Origin: Latescibacteria bacterium UBA6620
GTDB lineage: Bacteria > Latescibacterota > UBA2968
Assembly (NCBI GenBank): GCA_002433075.1
Contig: DJHM01000042.1
Span: 151,983-175,749 of the forward strand
Direction of reading: 5' to 3'
DNA length: 23,767 nucleotides
Shown here: positions 1 through 7,464 of the stretch, piece by piece
How the letters are laid out: every line of letters starts with the position of its first letter
Numbering within the stretch: position 1 is the stretch's first letter
The notes under the pieces: generated by a model
What the model saw: the letters and a program-made list of their open reading frames with translations, nothing else
What the model was told of the DNA's origin: nothing
The model's database searches: none
Made by a program: the position numbers and the translations under genes

Positions 1-573
1 TGTCCGATGGCTTTCGCCCTCCACATCGGGTATCCCGATGTCATCCAACTCCTCGTCGAGCGAGGCGCCCGTCTCGACCTGCGGTTCGCCGCAGGCGTGG
101 GCGACCTCGATCGTGTCAAATCGTTCATCAACGACGCTGGAAGCCTGAAGCCAGATGCCGGCATCCAAGCCGACCCCTATACACGCAGCGCGTCCCCCGA
201 CGACCCCGGGCGCTACCAAATGGAACGCACACGGGAGAATATTCTCCACCAGGCGTTCTACTTTGCGTGCCGATCGAATAACCTCGACGTCGCAGATTAC
301 CTGTTCTCCTCCGACATCGACATCAATGCGTGGGTCCCCGGACTGGACCAAGCCGCGCCCATTCTCCACTGGTGCGTCGGATGGGGTAGTTCCGCCGGTG
401 CCACGAAGGCGCACGACGGCCTGTAGCCCCACATCCTGGACCGAATGGTCTATTTACTTGAGAAGGGAGCCGACCCGAATCTGCCTGAACGGCGCTGCCA
501 TCGTGCGCTCGACTGGGCGGCGACGGAAAAGGTGAAGGTGCTTCTGAAGGAGCACGGTGCGGAGGCCACATAG
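1..573 (+). pseudogene. Ankyrin-repeat protein A, 5' end outside window, interrupted by in-frame TAG
   Basis: The frame is open from base 1, so the gene begins upstream. Ankyrin-type units are visible, for example 'VIQLLVERGARLDLRFAAGVG', 'LDVADYLFSSDIDINAW' and 'MVYLLEKGADPNLPE'. A TAG at 424-426 interrupts the frame, but the same frame continues with convincing ankyrin sequence and a C-terminus 'HRALDWAATEKVKVLLKEHG' to the TAG at 571-573. One substitution would restore one protein. Ankyrin repeats bind other proteins; the partner is unknown. The next gene is a paralogue whose GTG start (573-575) shares one base with this stop and is preceded by GGAGG at 561-565, so the pair was probably translated together. 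Decay is likely but a sequencing error cannot be excluded. Confidence 0.72.
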
Positions 574-1655
574 TGACCGGGCGAAGTACGGTTGGCGTGA
601 CGCACGATCATCTGCGGGACGAAGTCGAACAGCTCCTGGTTGCTTTTTCGTCAGGAGACGCAGGTGCAATTGAGGAAGTTGCGCAAGCCAAGCGGGAGAC
701 GATCCGCTAACGGACGACTCACGACTCGTCACGCACAGCGAGTCATCTCCCGGCGATACGGGCTGGGATGGGGCGACCTCCAGAGCCACCTTGAACTGGG
801 GCCCGGCGTTCGGGAGGTCATCGAGACCGTGCGCAAAGCCGATCTGGATAGCCTCCAGACGCTCGTCAGAGAGCACCCGCGAGCTTGCAACCCTTACTGG
901 CCGGGTCGCGACGGTCCGCCGAAACCCATCCCGCTCCAGTCGATCCCGTTGTTCGCCGTTTGTTCTTGTGCACGGGAAAACACCCGCGGCAACACGGCCG
1001 ATCTTGCTCAGGCTCTTCTCGACGCGGGTGCCGATCCAAACATCCGGAACAGCTATCCATTAACGTCAGCCGCCAGCTTCAGCCGTCCAGACGTCACAGA
1101 CGCATTGCTCGATGCGGGCGCTGTGATCGATGGGGTGAATGACGATGGGAGCCCGGGAGCCCACTCGTCTACGCCGTGTAATTCGGCCCCGACGTCGCCC
1201 CCATCCTGGCCGAGCATGGTGCCCGTCTTGACCTGCGAACGGCGGCCGGGATCGGGCACACTGATGCGATGGGGACATTCTTCAACACCGACGGTTCGCT
1301 GACCGCTGAAGCAAGCTCCCTCCGCGTAGCTTTCTGCTGCAACACACCCGAGCATCGACGCTCTGAGGTCCTCGCGCAGGCCCTCATCTATGCCAGCTGT
1401 AACGATCGCATTGAGGCGGTCCAAATGCTGCTCCACCGAGGCGTAGACATCGACGCAATGCCGGACGGATTCGATTTTGCCTCAACGGCCCTGCACCGCG
1501 CACTCCGACAGAAGAAGGAAAGGGTCGCGAGACTGCTTATCGAGCGCGGAGCCGACCTGACATTGCAGGACGGGCGCTACAAACGCAATGCGCTAGACTG
1601 GGCGGAGTATCAAAAACTGTTGGACATCATCACACTGATTCATTCGAAAACCTGA
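573..1655 (+). pseudogene. Ankyrin-repeat protein B, paralogue of A, broken by two frameshifts and a stop
   Basis: The GTG start at 573 gives 'HDHLRDEVEQLLVAFSSGD' in frame 3, which ends at TAA 708-710. From about 711 the homology moves to frame 1: 'HAQRVISRRYGLGWGDLQ', the segment that precedes ankyrin repeats in many bacterial proteins of this kind, then 'DLAQALLDAGADPNIRN' and 'VTDALLDAGAVIDGVND'. Near 1150-1160 it moves back to frame 3, where 'PLVYAV' meets TAA 1179-1181 and continues 'VAPILAEHGARLDLRTAAG' and 'IEAVQMLLHRGVDIDA' to the stop at 1653-1655. It therefore carries at least three lesions. The second half aligns by eye with ankyrin A (GARLDLR-AAG-G; a long linker; ALDWA near the end), indicating tandem duplication. 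Function beyond protein binding is unknown. Confidence 0.7.
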
Positions 1656-1677
1656 CACCTTACGAGGAGAGAGACTG

Positions 1678-2073
1678 TTGCCAGCCACCTTCAAGCGCGC
1701 CGCCCCCTACAAGGATGATGTCCTGAACCTTCCCGTCGCCAGCGTCGCCGACGCGGTCTCCTACTACGAAACCGTGATGGGATTCCGTGTCGTCTCTCGC
1801 GGCGAGGCTCCGCACGCATCGGCCGTCCTAGCAAGGGATGACATCCAGATCGGCCTGGCCGAAAACGGCGGGGACCCAACACAGGAAGGCGCCTTCTTCG
1901 AGGTCGACGACGTCGAGGCCGCCTTCGAAGAGCTACAGTCTAATGGCCTGGGGAAAGACGATCCGGAGTATCGCGTGGATCAGCACGGCGAAAAATCGTA
2001 TCGCGTGTTCTTCATCATTGCACCAGACGAATTGTGCTATTGCGTGGGTGAAGACGTGACGGGCAAAGCGTGA
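1678..2073 (+). CDS. VOC family protein (glyoxalase/bleomycin-resistance fold)
   Basis: This is a 131-residue protein with a TTG start and a good ribosome-binding site (GAGGAGAGA from about 1664). 'NLPVASVADAVSYYETVMGF' near the N-terminus is the typical first beta-alpha unit of the vicinal oxygen chelate fold, and 'FFEVDDVEAAFEELQSNG' starts the second half. Family members include metal-dependent lyases, dioxygenases and drug-binding proteins; the sequence alone does not choose among them. The gene lies 22 bases after ankyrin B and overlaps the next VOC gene by four bases (GTGA at 2070-2073), so the two are probably cotranscribed and translationally coupled. It has no signal peptide and is expected in the cytoplasm. 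The frame is intact, unlike its neighbours on both sides. Confidence 0.85.
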   Translation: MPATFKRAAPYKDDVLNLPVASVADAVSYYETVMGFRVVSRGEAPHASAVLARDDIQIGLAENGGDPTQEGAFFEVDDVEAAFEELQSNGLGKDDPEYRVDQHGEKSYRVFFIIAPDELCYCVGEDVTGKA

Positions 2074-2546
2074 ACCGCCGTAAAGCCATCGGGGCGATCG
2101 GTAGCGCCACGTTGGCTCTGTCGTTCATCGAAACGGATTCATTCGGATCAACCAACCGAGGAGGAAGAAAAATGGCAGATGTAGGAATGTTCGCAGCGGA
2201 ACCCGTCCTGATTTTCCCCGACGTGGAAAAGGCCGCCGAATACTATCGCGATGTGCTGGGCTTCGAGATCACCCTTATCTGGCGTAACTCCGAGACGAGC
2301 CCGGCCACCAACGCCGTCGTCCGTCGCGGCATTTCGATCCAGTTCGACAATCGCCACACGAACGAGGCCAAGCCGTCCGGCTGGACCTATATCCGGCTGT
2401 CGCAGGACCTCGACGGTCTCTACGAGGAGTACAAGGCCAGTGGCACGAACATCGTCGCAGAAATCACAGAGACTCCATAGGGGAAACGCGAATTCGACAT
2501 CGAAGACCTGAACGGGTATCGAATCCGATTCACTGTGGATGCATAG
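2070..2546 (+). pseudogene. Second VOC family protein, interrupted by TAG at a conserved Trp; Tat-like leader
   Basis: The recognisable VOC domain is 'PVLIFPDVEKAAEYYRDVLG' through 'GLYEEYKASGTNIVAEITETP'. TAG at 2478-2480 interrupts it, but the frame continues 'GKREFDIEDLNGYRIRFTVDA' to TAG 2544-2546. In this family that position is usually Trp ('PWGxREF'), so a single TGG to TAG change explains the stop. Two starts are possible. GTG 2070 overlaps the previous stop and encodes 'MNRRKAIGAIGSATLALSF', which looks like a twin-arginine export leader. ATG 2172 has a strong GAGGAGGAAG ribosome-binding site just upstream (from about 2158) and gives a plain cytoplasmic VOC protein; I favour ATG 2172 for initiation. 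The truncated product would lack the last beta strand and a probable metal ligand. Confidence 0.68.
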
Positions 2547-2607
2547 GTCTGCCAACCCACAGCGTGGCCCTGTTGTAATTTTAAATTACTTATAAATAAA
2601 CACTTAT

Positions 2608-2634
2608 AAAAGTGGCCCGGGGGGGGGCACTTTT
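2608..2634. terminator. Hairpin AAAAGTG...CACTTTT with G-rich loop
   Basis: AAAAGTG (2608-2614) pairs with CACTTTT (2628-2634), and CCC 2616-2618 can pair with GGG inside. The symmetric A/T flanks would give a short U-tract on either strand, as in a bidirectional terminator between convergent genes. An upstream CACTT (2601-2605) competes for the same AAGTG. Confidence 0.4.
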
Positions 2635-2658
2635 AAGACTGAGACTGTGAGTCCCCCA

Positions 2659-2690
2659 TACTCGGTGGCAGAACGGGGTGCCACCGAGTA
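2659..2690. terminator. Perfect 12-bp inverted repeat, probable terminator
   Basis: TACTCGGTGGCA (2659-2670) is an exact reverse complement of TGCCACCGAGTA (2679-2690) with an 8-base loop GAACGGGG. It lies between convergent genes and is very stable. No U-tract follows, so it could act with Rho, protect 3' ends, or be a repeat element. Confidence 0.5.
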
Positions 2691-2730
2691 ACCCGCCCCC
2701 AAGTCCCTGGCCTCGGCACCAAAGTCAAAT

Positions 2731-2775
2731 GGATCCTCCTTCGGCAGGCTCAGGACAGGGGGCCTGAAACTTGCC
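2731..2775. repeat. Intergenic CTGAGC-CGAAGGATC type repeat
   Basis: GGATCC, CTTCGGCAGGCTCAGGACAG and CCGGGATGACA follow one another here. This arrangement resembles interspersed sequences of the form CTGAGC-nn-GnCGAAGGATC that recur between genes in many uncultured bacterial genomes. A related copy lies at 7175-7200. Copy number can only be judged genome-wide. Confidence 0.4.
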
Positions 2776-2859
2776 GGGATGACAATATGTGGATCTATGA
2801 CCAGGCAAAGACCTGGATGAGCCTGTGGGTGACCCTGCACTGGAATTGGACCTGTGAAA

Positions 2860-4152
2860 TCAGTGCGGATGCGACGTCTGCTTTTCGTCGCATTCTGATT
2901 TCCACGCGAGATGGGTCTCTCGCATCTGCCGGACCCGATCGGGGTGGCTTTCCATCAGGTTCACCTTTTCGTCAGGATCGCGGGCGAGATCGAACAAACC
3001 GTCCGGCTGTTCGTCCGTCATATGAAGCTTGAGATCACCACCCCGGTAGGCATCCTCCGAGCGATAGGTCCAGTGCATCGGACGATCCACAGGTTCCTCT
3101 TTCCCTTCGAACAGAGGCCACACGTCTCGTGCATCGATCACTCGGTCAGAAGGAAGCTGCGCTCCACCAAGCCTGGCAAATGTCGCGAACAAGTCGTAGT
3201 GGATCCACGGTACGACAGATCGACTCCCAACCGGAATCCGTCCTGGCCACATCGCGTTGCACGCCACCTTGAGTCCCCTTTCCCAGAGGACGCGACCGTA
3301 GCCATTCGTGCGCGACCCACCCTGGTCGCTCAGAAAAACGACCAGCGTGTTCTCGGCAAGGCCCTGCGCTTCGACCTCGTCGATCACACGACCGACGCAA
3401 AGGTCCAGGTACTCGATCATATAACGATAGTTGACATCAGGATCGTTGCTGTGATAGTAACCCGGCGGCGCCTGATAGGGTCCGTGGGGAGCATAGAAGG
3501 CCAGGTTCAGATAGAACGGTCGGTCGTTCCCTCCCCTTCCGCCTAGATATTTGATCGCTTCGTTCGTGAAGAGGGTGTCGAAATAGCCTTCGTCCTCGAT
3601 CGGCTCCCGATCCCGAAAGAAATGGCTCTTCATATCACGGTTGTAGAGGTGCGTGTAGTAGTCTGCGTGTCCAGCGTTGCTTCCGTAGAACGTGTCGAAC
3701 CCGTGGTTGAGCGGATTGAACTTCTCGTCATACCCCAGATTCCACTTCCCGAACAGCGCGGTGTCGTAGCCCGCACCCTTCAACAACCGCGCGATCGTGA
3801 TCTCGTGGAGCGAAAGGCCGTGCTCGGGATCGGCCGGATTCGGCTGCTTGTTGATGCCGACGCGGTAGGGATGTCTCCCCGTATTCCATCCGCAGCGGGC
3901 GGGCGCACAGAGCGGCGTTGCGATCAGACAGTTTTCGAACACGACACCCGCACGCGCCATCGAATTCATCCGGGGCGTGTCGAAAACAGGATCGCCGTAA
4001 TAGTCGACCGCCTCCCTCCCCATATTGTCCGCCACCATCAGGATGATATTCGGGGCCGAACCCTTCATCAGCTCACTCCAGGCTTGTGTGCTGGACAACG
4101 CAACCGCCGAGGCCGCCGCGCCAATCTGTTTGAGAGCTTCTCGTCGATCCAT
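2860..4152 (-). CDS. Type I sulfatase with twin-arginine signal
   Basis: This 430-residue arylsulfatase-type hydrolase would hydrolyse sulfate esters. I start it at 4152 rather than at the longer upstream extension because 'MDRREALKQIGAAASAVALS' is a clear Tat signal (RR at 3-4). The sulfatase signature is LCAPARCGWNTGRHP, with Cys82-x-Pro-x-Arg; this Cys would be converted to formylglycine. N-terminal metal-binding 'MVADNMG', 'FGKWNLGYDE' and later 'VVFLSDQGG' fit the family. No sulfatase-maturing enzyme is in the window. The gene follows PhyH by 49 bases on the same strand, and RidA lies upstream of that, so one transcript is likely. The Tat leader implies a folded periplasmic or exported enzyme, unlike the sulfatases at 5582 and 15637. 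The substrate is not predictable. Confidence 0.93.
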   Translation of the reverse strand: MDRREALKQIGAAASAVALSSTQAWSELMKGSAPNIILMVADNMGREAVDYYGDPVFDTPRMNSMARAGVVFENCLIATPLCAPARCGWNTGRHPYRVGINKQPNPADPEHGLSLHEITIARLLKGAGYDTALFGKWNLGYDEKFNPLNHGFDTFYGSNAGHADYYTHLYNRDMKSHFFRDREPIEDEGYFDTLFTNEAIKYLGGRGGNDRPFYLNLAFYAPHGPYQAPPGYYHSNDPDVNYRYMIEYLDLCVGRVIDEVEAQGLAENTLVVFLSDQGGSRTNGYGRVLWERGLKVACNAMWPGRIPVGSRSVVPWIHYDLFATFARLGGAQLPSDRVIDARDVWPLFEGKEEPVDRPMHWTYRSEDAYRGGDLKLHMTDEQPDGLFDLARDPDEKVNLMESHPDRVRQMRETHLAWKSECDEKQTSHPH

Positions 4153-4201
4153 AGAAAGTGGAGAAGGTAAAAGTGGAGAAGTCGAGAAGGGTCGCGATCG
4201 A

Positions 4202-4993
4202 TCATCGCAGGGAGGCGAAGCGCTCCACGAACGGGAGCAGTTCGCCATCCAGCGCCTCCCCCTCCTTTAGCGCGAGCGGGTCCGTCACGATGTGCTTGTT
4301 TCCACTGAACGTCGTCGTCGCATCCATATAGATCACGATGTGGGCTACACGCGGGACATCCGTGTCGTTCGGTGTGGCCATATGGGCGCATCGACTGTGA
4401 TGAAACGTACAGTCTCCTGCTTCCAAGGGGACCGTAACCCGCTCGCCATAACGAAACTCCGGTGCGATCCCGAGGAAGCTCTCTGCGTCGTTCAGATTCT
4501 GCGCAGACAGGTCGGTCCGTCTGTGGCTCCCCGAGAGGAACGTCATACACCCTCGCTCCACGGGGACGTCGCACAACGCGATCCAGGCCGATATGGACTG
4601 CGTCGAATCCGCGTGAGGCCAATAGGGCTGGTCCTGGTGGAACTCGGTAGGCGTCTTATTGTGCGGCTGCTTGATCAGCATATGGTCGTGCCACAACCTC
4701 AGAGGGACTCCGGCCAGTTTCTGTGCGACCCCACCCACATTCGGGTGCAGCGTGAGCCCACGGATGCCTGCGTCCTCGTGCCAGAAATTCACGATCTGGG
4801 TGAAGACCTCACGATCCCGTACGCCAGGATCCTCTTCTCCAAGCGATCTCTTCCTCTCAGCGAACCGGTAGATGATGTCGTGAAATTCCGCAGCCTCATC
4901 CTTGCTGAGGATACCGGGTACTTTAACAAACCCCTTGTCGCGGTAATGCTGGATCTTGTCGTCGGATAGTGTCTCTGGTGTCGTCACAACCAT
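4202..4993 (-). CDS. Phytanoyl-CoA dioxygenase (PhyH) family Fe(II)/2-oxoglutarate oxygenase
   Basis: The protein has 263 residues from ATG 4993, chosen because 'LSDDKIQHYRDKGFVKVPG' directly after it is the standard start of PhyH proteins; the longer reading frame adds basic sequence with no family match. The Fe(II) facial triad is visible: His119-x-Asp121 in 'EFHQDQPYW' and His204 in 'RCAHMATPN', with Arg215 as the likely 2-oxoglutarate ligand. 'WIALCDVPVERGCMTFLSGSH' is typical of the family. Members hydroxylate varied small molecules and acyl-CoAs, and this one cannot be assigned a substrate. It sits between RidA (98 bases upstream) and the Tat sulfatase (49 bases downstream) on the minus strand. 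No signal peptide; cytoplasmic. Confidence 0.92.
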   Translation of the reverse strand: MVVTTPETLSDDKIQHYRDKGFVKVPGILSKDEAAEFHDIIYRFAERKRSLGEEDPGVRDREVFTQIVNFWHEDAGIRGLTLHPNVGGVAQKLAGVPLRLWHDHMLIKQPHNKTPTEFHQDQPYWPHADSTQSISAWIALCDVPVERGCMTFLSGSHRRTDLSAQNLNDAESFLGIAPEFRYGERVTVPLEAGDCTFHHSRCAHMATPNDTDVPRVAHIVIYMDATTTFSGNKHIVTDPLALKEGEALDGELLPFVERFASLR

Positions 4994-5091
4994 CTCTTCT
5001 GTAGATCCTCTCCGTAGTCTGTAACGCACAAACAAGACGATGCCGACCCGGCCCTCTGACTCTCTGCACCGCGGCAACGTCCAATGCCATC

Positions 5092-5481
5092 CTACGATTG
5101 TCGGACAGCCGTCACCTCGATCTCGACGTGCGCTCCGGCGGGCAATGAGGTCACTCCCAACGTCGTGCGAGGCGGGGGCTGGACCTTGAAGTACTCGGCG
5201 TAGACCTCGTTCATTGTCCCGAACTCGTTCAGATCCGTCATATAGACGACCGACCTGACTGCGTCATCCATCGAGAGTCCCGCTTCGCCCAGGATGGCCT
5301 GGACGTTGTCGAGGGTCTGTCGCGTTTCGGCCACGATCCCTCCCTCGACGATCGTACCTGTCGCGGGGTCAATCCCCTTTTCGCCCGCTACGTAGACCGT
5401 GTCTCCATATCGGATGGCCTGCGAATACGGCCCGACCGGCGCCGCAGCTTTGTCCGTCTGGATTACTTCCTTCTTAGGCAT
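5092..5481 (-). CDS. ridA: RidA family (YjgF/YER057c/UK114) enamine/imine deaminase
   Basis: The protein has 129 residues, the usual family length. The ATG at 5481 is chosen over a GTG four codons upstream because that GTG lies within the GGAGGAGG ribosome-binding site. Family residues are present: 'APVGPYSQA' with Tyr19, Arg105 in 'PPPRTTLGV', and Glu120 in 'GAHVEIEV'. Arg105 is the residue that binds the carboxylate of the imine substrate in deaminating members, so activity is likely. RidA proteins hydrolyse reactive enamines and imines, notably 2-aminoacrylate, released by PLP enzymes. It heads the minus-strand set RidA, PhyH, sulfatase. A pathway-specific role is possible because many catabolic operons carry a RidA paralogue. 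Confidence 0.93.
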   Translation of the reverse strand: MPKKEVIQTDKAAAPVGPYSQAIRYGDTVYVAGEKGIDPATGTIVEGGIVAETRQTLDNVQAILGEAGLSMDDAVRSVVYMTDLNEFGTMNEVYAEYFKVQPPPRTTLGVTSLPAGAHVEIEVTAVRQS

Positions 5482-5526
5482 AGCCTCCTCCACCCGTTTG
5501 CAATTCGAAGCGTTTGCGTTACGTTA

Positions 5527-5544
5527 TGGCTCGCCAATGAGCCA
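5527..5544. promoter_or_regulatory. Dyad in the divergent promoter region, candidate operator
   Basis: TGGCTC (5527-5532) and GAGCCA (5539-5544) form an inverted repeat with a six-base centre in the 100-base gap between divergent ridA and the sulfatase gene. The position suits a regulator controlling both directions. No regulator gene is adjacent and a chance dyad of this size is possible. Confidence 0.3.
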
Positions 5545-5581
5545 ACTCTGACAGGATTGGTCAAGAGAAGAAGCGCCAACA

Positions 5582-7057
5582 ATGCCCGATCGACCGAGCA
5601 TCGTGCTGATGATGTCCGACCAGCACAACCCGCACATCCTTGGATGCACTGGGGACCCTCTCGTTCGTACGCCTAACCTGGATGCGCTCGCGGCCACGGG
5701 GGTGCGGATGTCCAATACCTACTGCGCCCACCCACTCTGCGCGCCTTCTCGCGCCGCCTTTCTAACGGCCCAGTATCCGAGCGACATCGAGGTTTACGAC
5801 AATAGCGGGCACTGGTCTTCGGATGTGCCTACGTTCGCCCACGCACTTGGAGGAGCGGGCTACGAAGCCATCCTGTGCGGCAGAATGCATCTCGCATCGA
5901 ATGACCCGTTTCACGGGTTCGAACGACGCATTCACGGGGACACGGGGAGTGCCGTCTCCAAAGACATTCTGGGCTCGGGCCGCAACCGAACGAACGGACA
6001 GACTCGATACGCCGTCGAAGTCGCGGGCTACGGAAAGACGGGGTTTCAAGCATTCGACCGTTCCGTTACGGACTCGGCCTGCGACTTCATCACCGACCGT
6101 TCGCCCGACGATCGCCCCTTCGCGATGGTCGTCGGGTGGATTCTGCCCCACAATCCCCTGGTCTGTGAGAAGGACCGATTCGATCACTACTTCGCAAACA
6201 TTCCGTCTCTCGAGCCCGAACCCGATGCGTATCTGACGGAACTCCATCCTGCACTGAAGATCTGGCGCGAACGAAGAGGTGTGGGGACTCTCAGCCCTGG
6301 GCAATGCCGTCGCGCGCTCGCAGCCTATTACGGTTTGGTCGAGGAAACAGACACCAACGTGGGTCGGATCGTGGAGGCCGTTCGGAAGAGTCAAGCTGCA
6401 GAGAACACGGTGATCATCTACGTTTCCGATCACGGTGATATGGCGCACGAACACGGAATGTGGTGGAAGAGCAACTTTTACGAGGGGTCCGCCAACGTGC
6501 CCGGCATCCTTTCGTGGCCCGGACATATCTCCGAGGGCGCGACCAGAGACGAGATCGTCAGTCTCATCGATATCGGGCCGACAATCCTGGACCTCGTGGG
6601 AGCAGACCCGCTGCCGGATGTGTCGGGAAGAAGCTTCTCGACGCTTCTGCAGGGGAACGATGCCCTGGACTGGCCGAATGAGATCTTCTGTGAGTACTCC
6701 GGCCTTCTAGGAGATCAGCCATCGTGTATGGTCCGGTCCGGTCGCTGGAAGCTGAACTACTACTCAGAGTTCGACAGCTGCCAGCTCTTCGATCTGGAGG
6801 CGGATCCGGGCGAGCGCAACGATCTAGGCACGCACCCGGCTCATTCCGACCGGGTCGCGGAACTGAGGGCCAGAATCGACACCCGATGGTCGGCCGAGCG
6901 AATCAAAGAAGGAATGACCCGACAGGAACGGGCACGTCGTGTGATCAGCGATGCCGGTCATCCATCGCACCCCCACGCAATAGAAGCTTTTCAGGCCAGC
7001 GAAGAGGGCAACGAGTTCGATTTCGATCAGTTGGAGGAACCACCGACCCCGATGTAG
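5582..7057 (+). CDS. Type I sulfatase, choline-sulfatase-like
   Basis: This 491-residue protein starts with 'PSIVLMMSDQHNPHILGC', and Asp13-Gln-His is the arrangement seen in choline-sulfatase-like enzymes. The formylglycine motif is Cys53-Ala-Pro-Ser-Arg in 'CAHPLCAPSRAAFLTAQYP'. 'VGWILPHNPLV' and the metal-binding 'YVSDHGDMAHEHGMWWKSN' follow, and the end has the usual 'KLNYYSEFDSCQLFDLEADP' sheet. There is no signal peptide, so it should act in the cytoplasm on an imported sulfate ester. AAGAGAAGAAG about 10 bases upstream is a plausible ribosome-binding site. The gene is transcribed away from ridA-PhyH-sulfatase. The substrate is open: choline-O-sulfate is one option, but no choline oxidation genes are near. 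Confidence 0.93.
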   Translation: MPDRPSIVLMMSDQHNPHILGCTGDPLVRTPNLDALAATGVRMSNTYCAHPLCAPSRAAFLTAQYPSDIEVYDNSGHWSSDVPTFAHALGGAGYEAILCGRMHLASNDPFHGFERRIHGDTGSAVSKDILGSGRNRTNGQTRYAVEVAGYGKTGFQAFDRSVTDSACDFITDRSPDDRPFAMVVGWILPHNPLVCEKDRFDHYFANIPSLEPEPDAYLTELHPALKIWRERRGVGTLSPGQCRRALAAYYGLVEETDTNVGRIVEAVRKSQAAENTVIIYVSDHGDMAHEHGMWWKSNFYEGSANVPGILSWPGHISEGATRDEIVSLIDIGPTILDLVGADPLPDVSGRSFSTLLQGNDALDWPNEIFCEYSGLLGDQPSCMVRSGRWKLNYYSEFDSCQLFDLEADPGERNDLGTHPAHSDRVAELRARIDTRWSAERIKEGMTRQERARRVISDAGHPSHPHAIEAFQASEEGNEFDFDQLEEPPTPM

Positions 7058-7174
7058 CCTGCGCATTCCACGGTGAGAAATTGGGGAGGGGGGGGAGCTA
7101 CTCGTGAACACCTTCGACCTTGCTCGGAAGCATCCAGGTTCCAGATTCACCAACCTGACACCAACGATAACACC

Positions 7175-7200
7175 GTCATACTGAGCGCAGTCGAAGTATC
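7175..7200. repeat. CTGAGC-CGAAG interspersed repeat copy
   Basis: GTCATA, CTGAGCGCAG and TCGAAGTATC are contiguous and contain the inverted pair ATACT (7179-7183) and AGTAT (7195-7199). It resembles the reverse complement of the element near 2731-2775, sharing CTGAGC and CGAAG at similar spacing. Confidence 0.45.
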
Positions 7201-7219
7201 GGTCGTTGCCATCCGCGGC

Positions 7220-7235
7220 ACGGGCTCTCGCCCGT
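7220..7235. repeat. Palindrome ACGGGC-TCTC-GCCCGT, copy 1
   Basis: Six-base perfect stem with a TCTC loop. The reverse complement of copy 2 (7474-7491) differs from it at one loop base, so these are two copies of one palindromic element about 250 bases apart in opposite orientation. Confidence 0.5.
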
Positions 7236-7423
7236 CGTAGCCAACACAGATCGCTCTCGTCCTCGTGCTGTGCACGAGAACGCTATAATCAGCTTCAAGC
7301 AATTGTGGGAAGATCGGTTCGAGCGATGGCCCTTCAGTCTTCGCTTGTAGTCCGGGGAGCGAGAAGAAGCGATGGGGCCTGCGTTTGATTTCGCCTGGCA
7401 TCATTCGAGCGGCATTGAGCAAT

Positions 7424-7450
7424 TCGCCCCCGTGCGAAGCACAGGGGCGA
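7424..7450. repeat. Hairpin of 11 paired bases with GAA loop
   Basis: TCGCCCCCGTGC (7424-7435) pairs with GCACAGGGGCGA (7439-7450) around a GAA loop with a single C-A mismatch. It lies about 66 bases before the methyltransferase start. Confidence 0.5.
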
Positions 7451-7464
7451 GCGAGGGATTGATT

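Larger units (their letters stand above)
2547..2859. other. Convergent intergenic region with hairpins and repeat-like sequence
   Basis: This 313-base spacer lies between the VOC gene (plus) and the sulfatase (minus) and has no convincing gene. It begins with an AT-rich patch (about 2577-2614) unlike the rest of the window, containing ACTTATAAA twice (2588-2596 and 2602-2610). It then holds a run of nine Gs (2619-2627), two hairpins and a CTGAGC/CGAAG-type repeat, listed separately. Confidence 0.6.

Noticed and set aside
2860..4152. Oxygenase-type alkylsulfatase (AtsK-like) for the PhyH neighbour
   Set aside because: AtsK belongs to the TauD group. The sequences here have the PhyH opening and motif spacing, so sulfate-ester cleavage by the oxygenase itself is not supported.
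5762..6526. 254-codon frame antisense to the sulfatase at 5582
   Set aside because: It is fully covered by conserved sulfatase sequence with intact motifs, and the antisense product has no recognisable features.
7284..7289. Perfect TATAAT as a promoter for the methyltransferase
   Set aside because: The hexamer 17 bases upstream (CCTCGT) is no -35 box, and no extended TG precedes it. It is kept only as a remark in the hairpin region.
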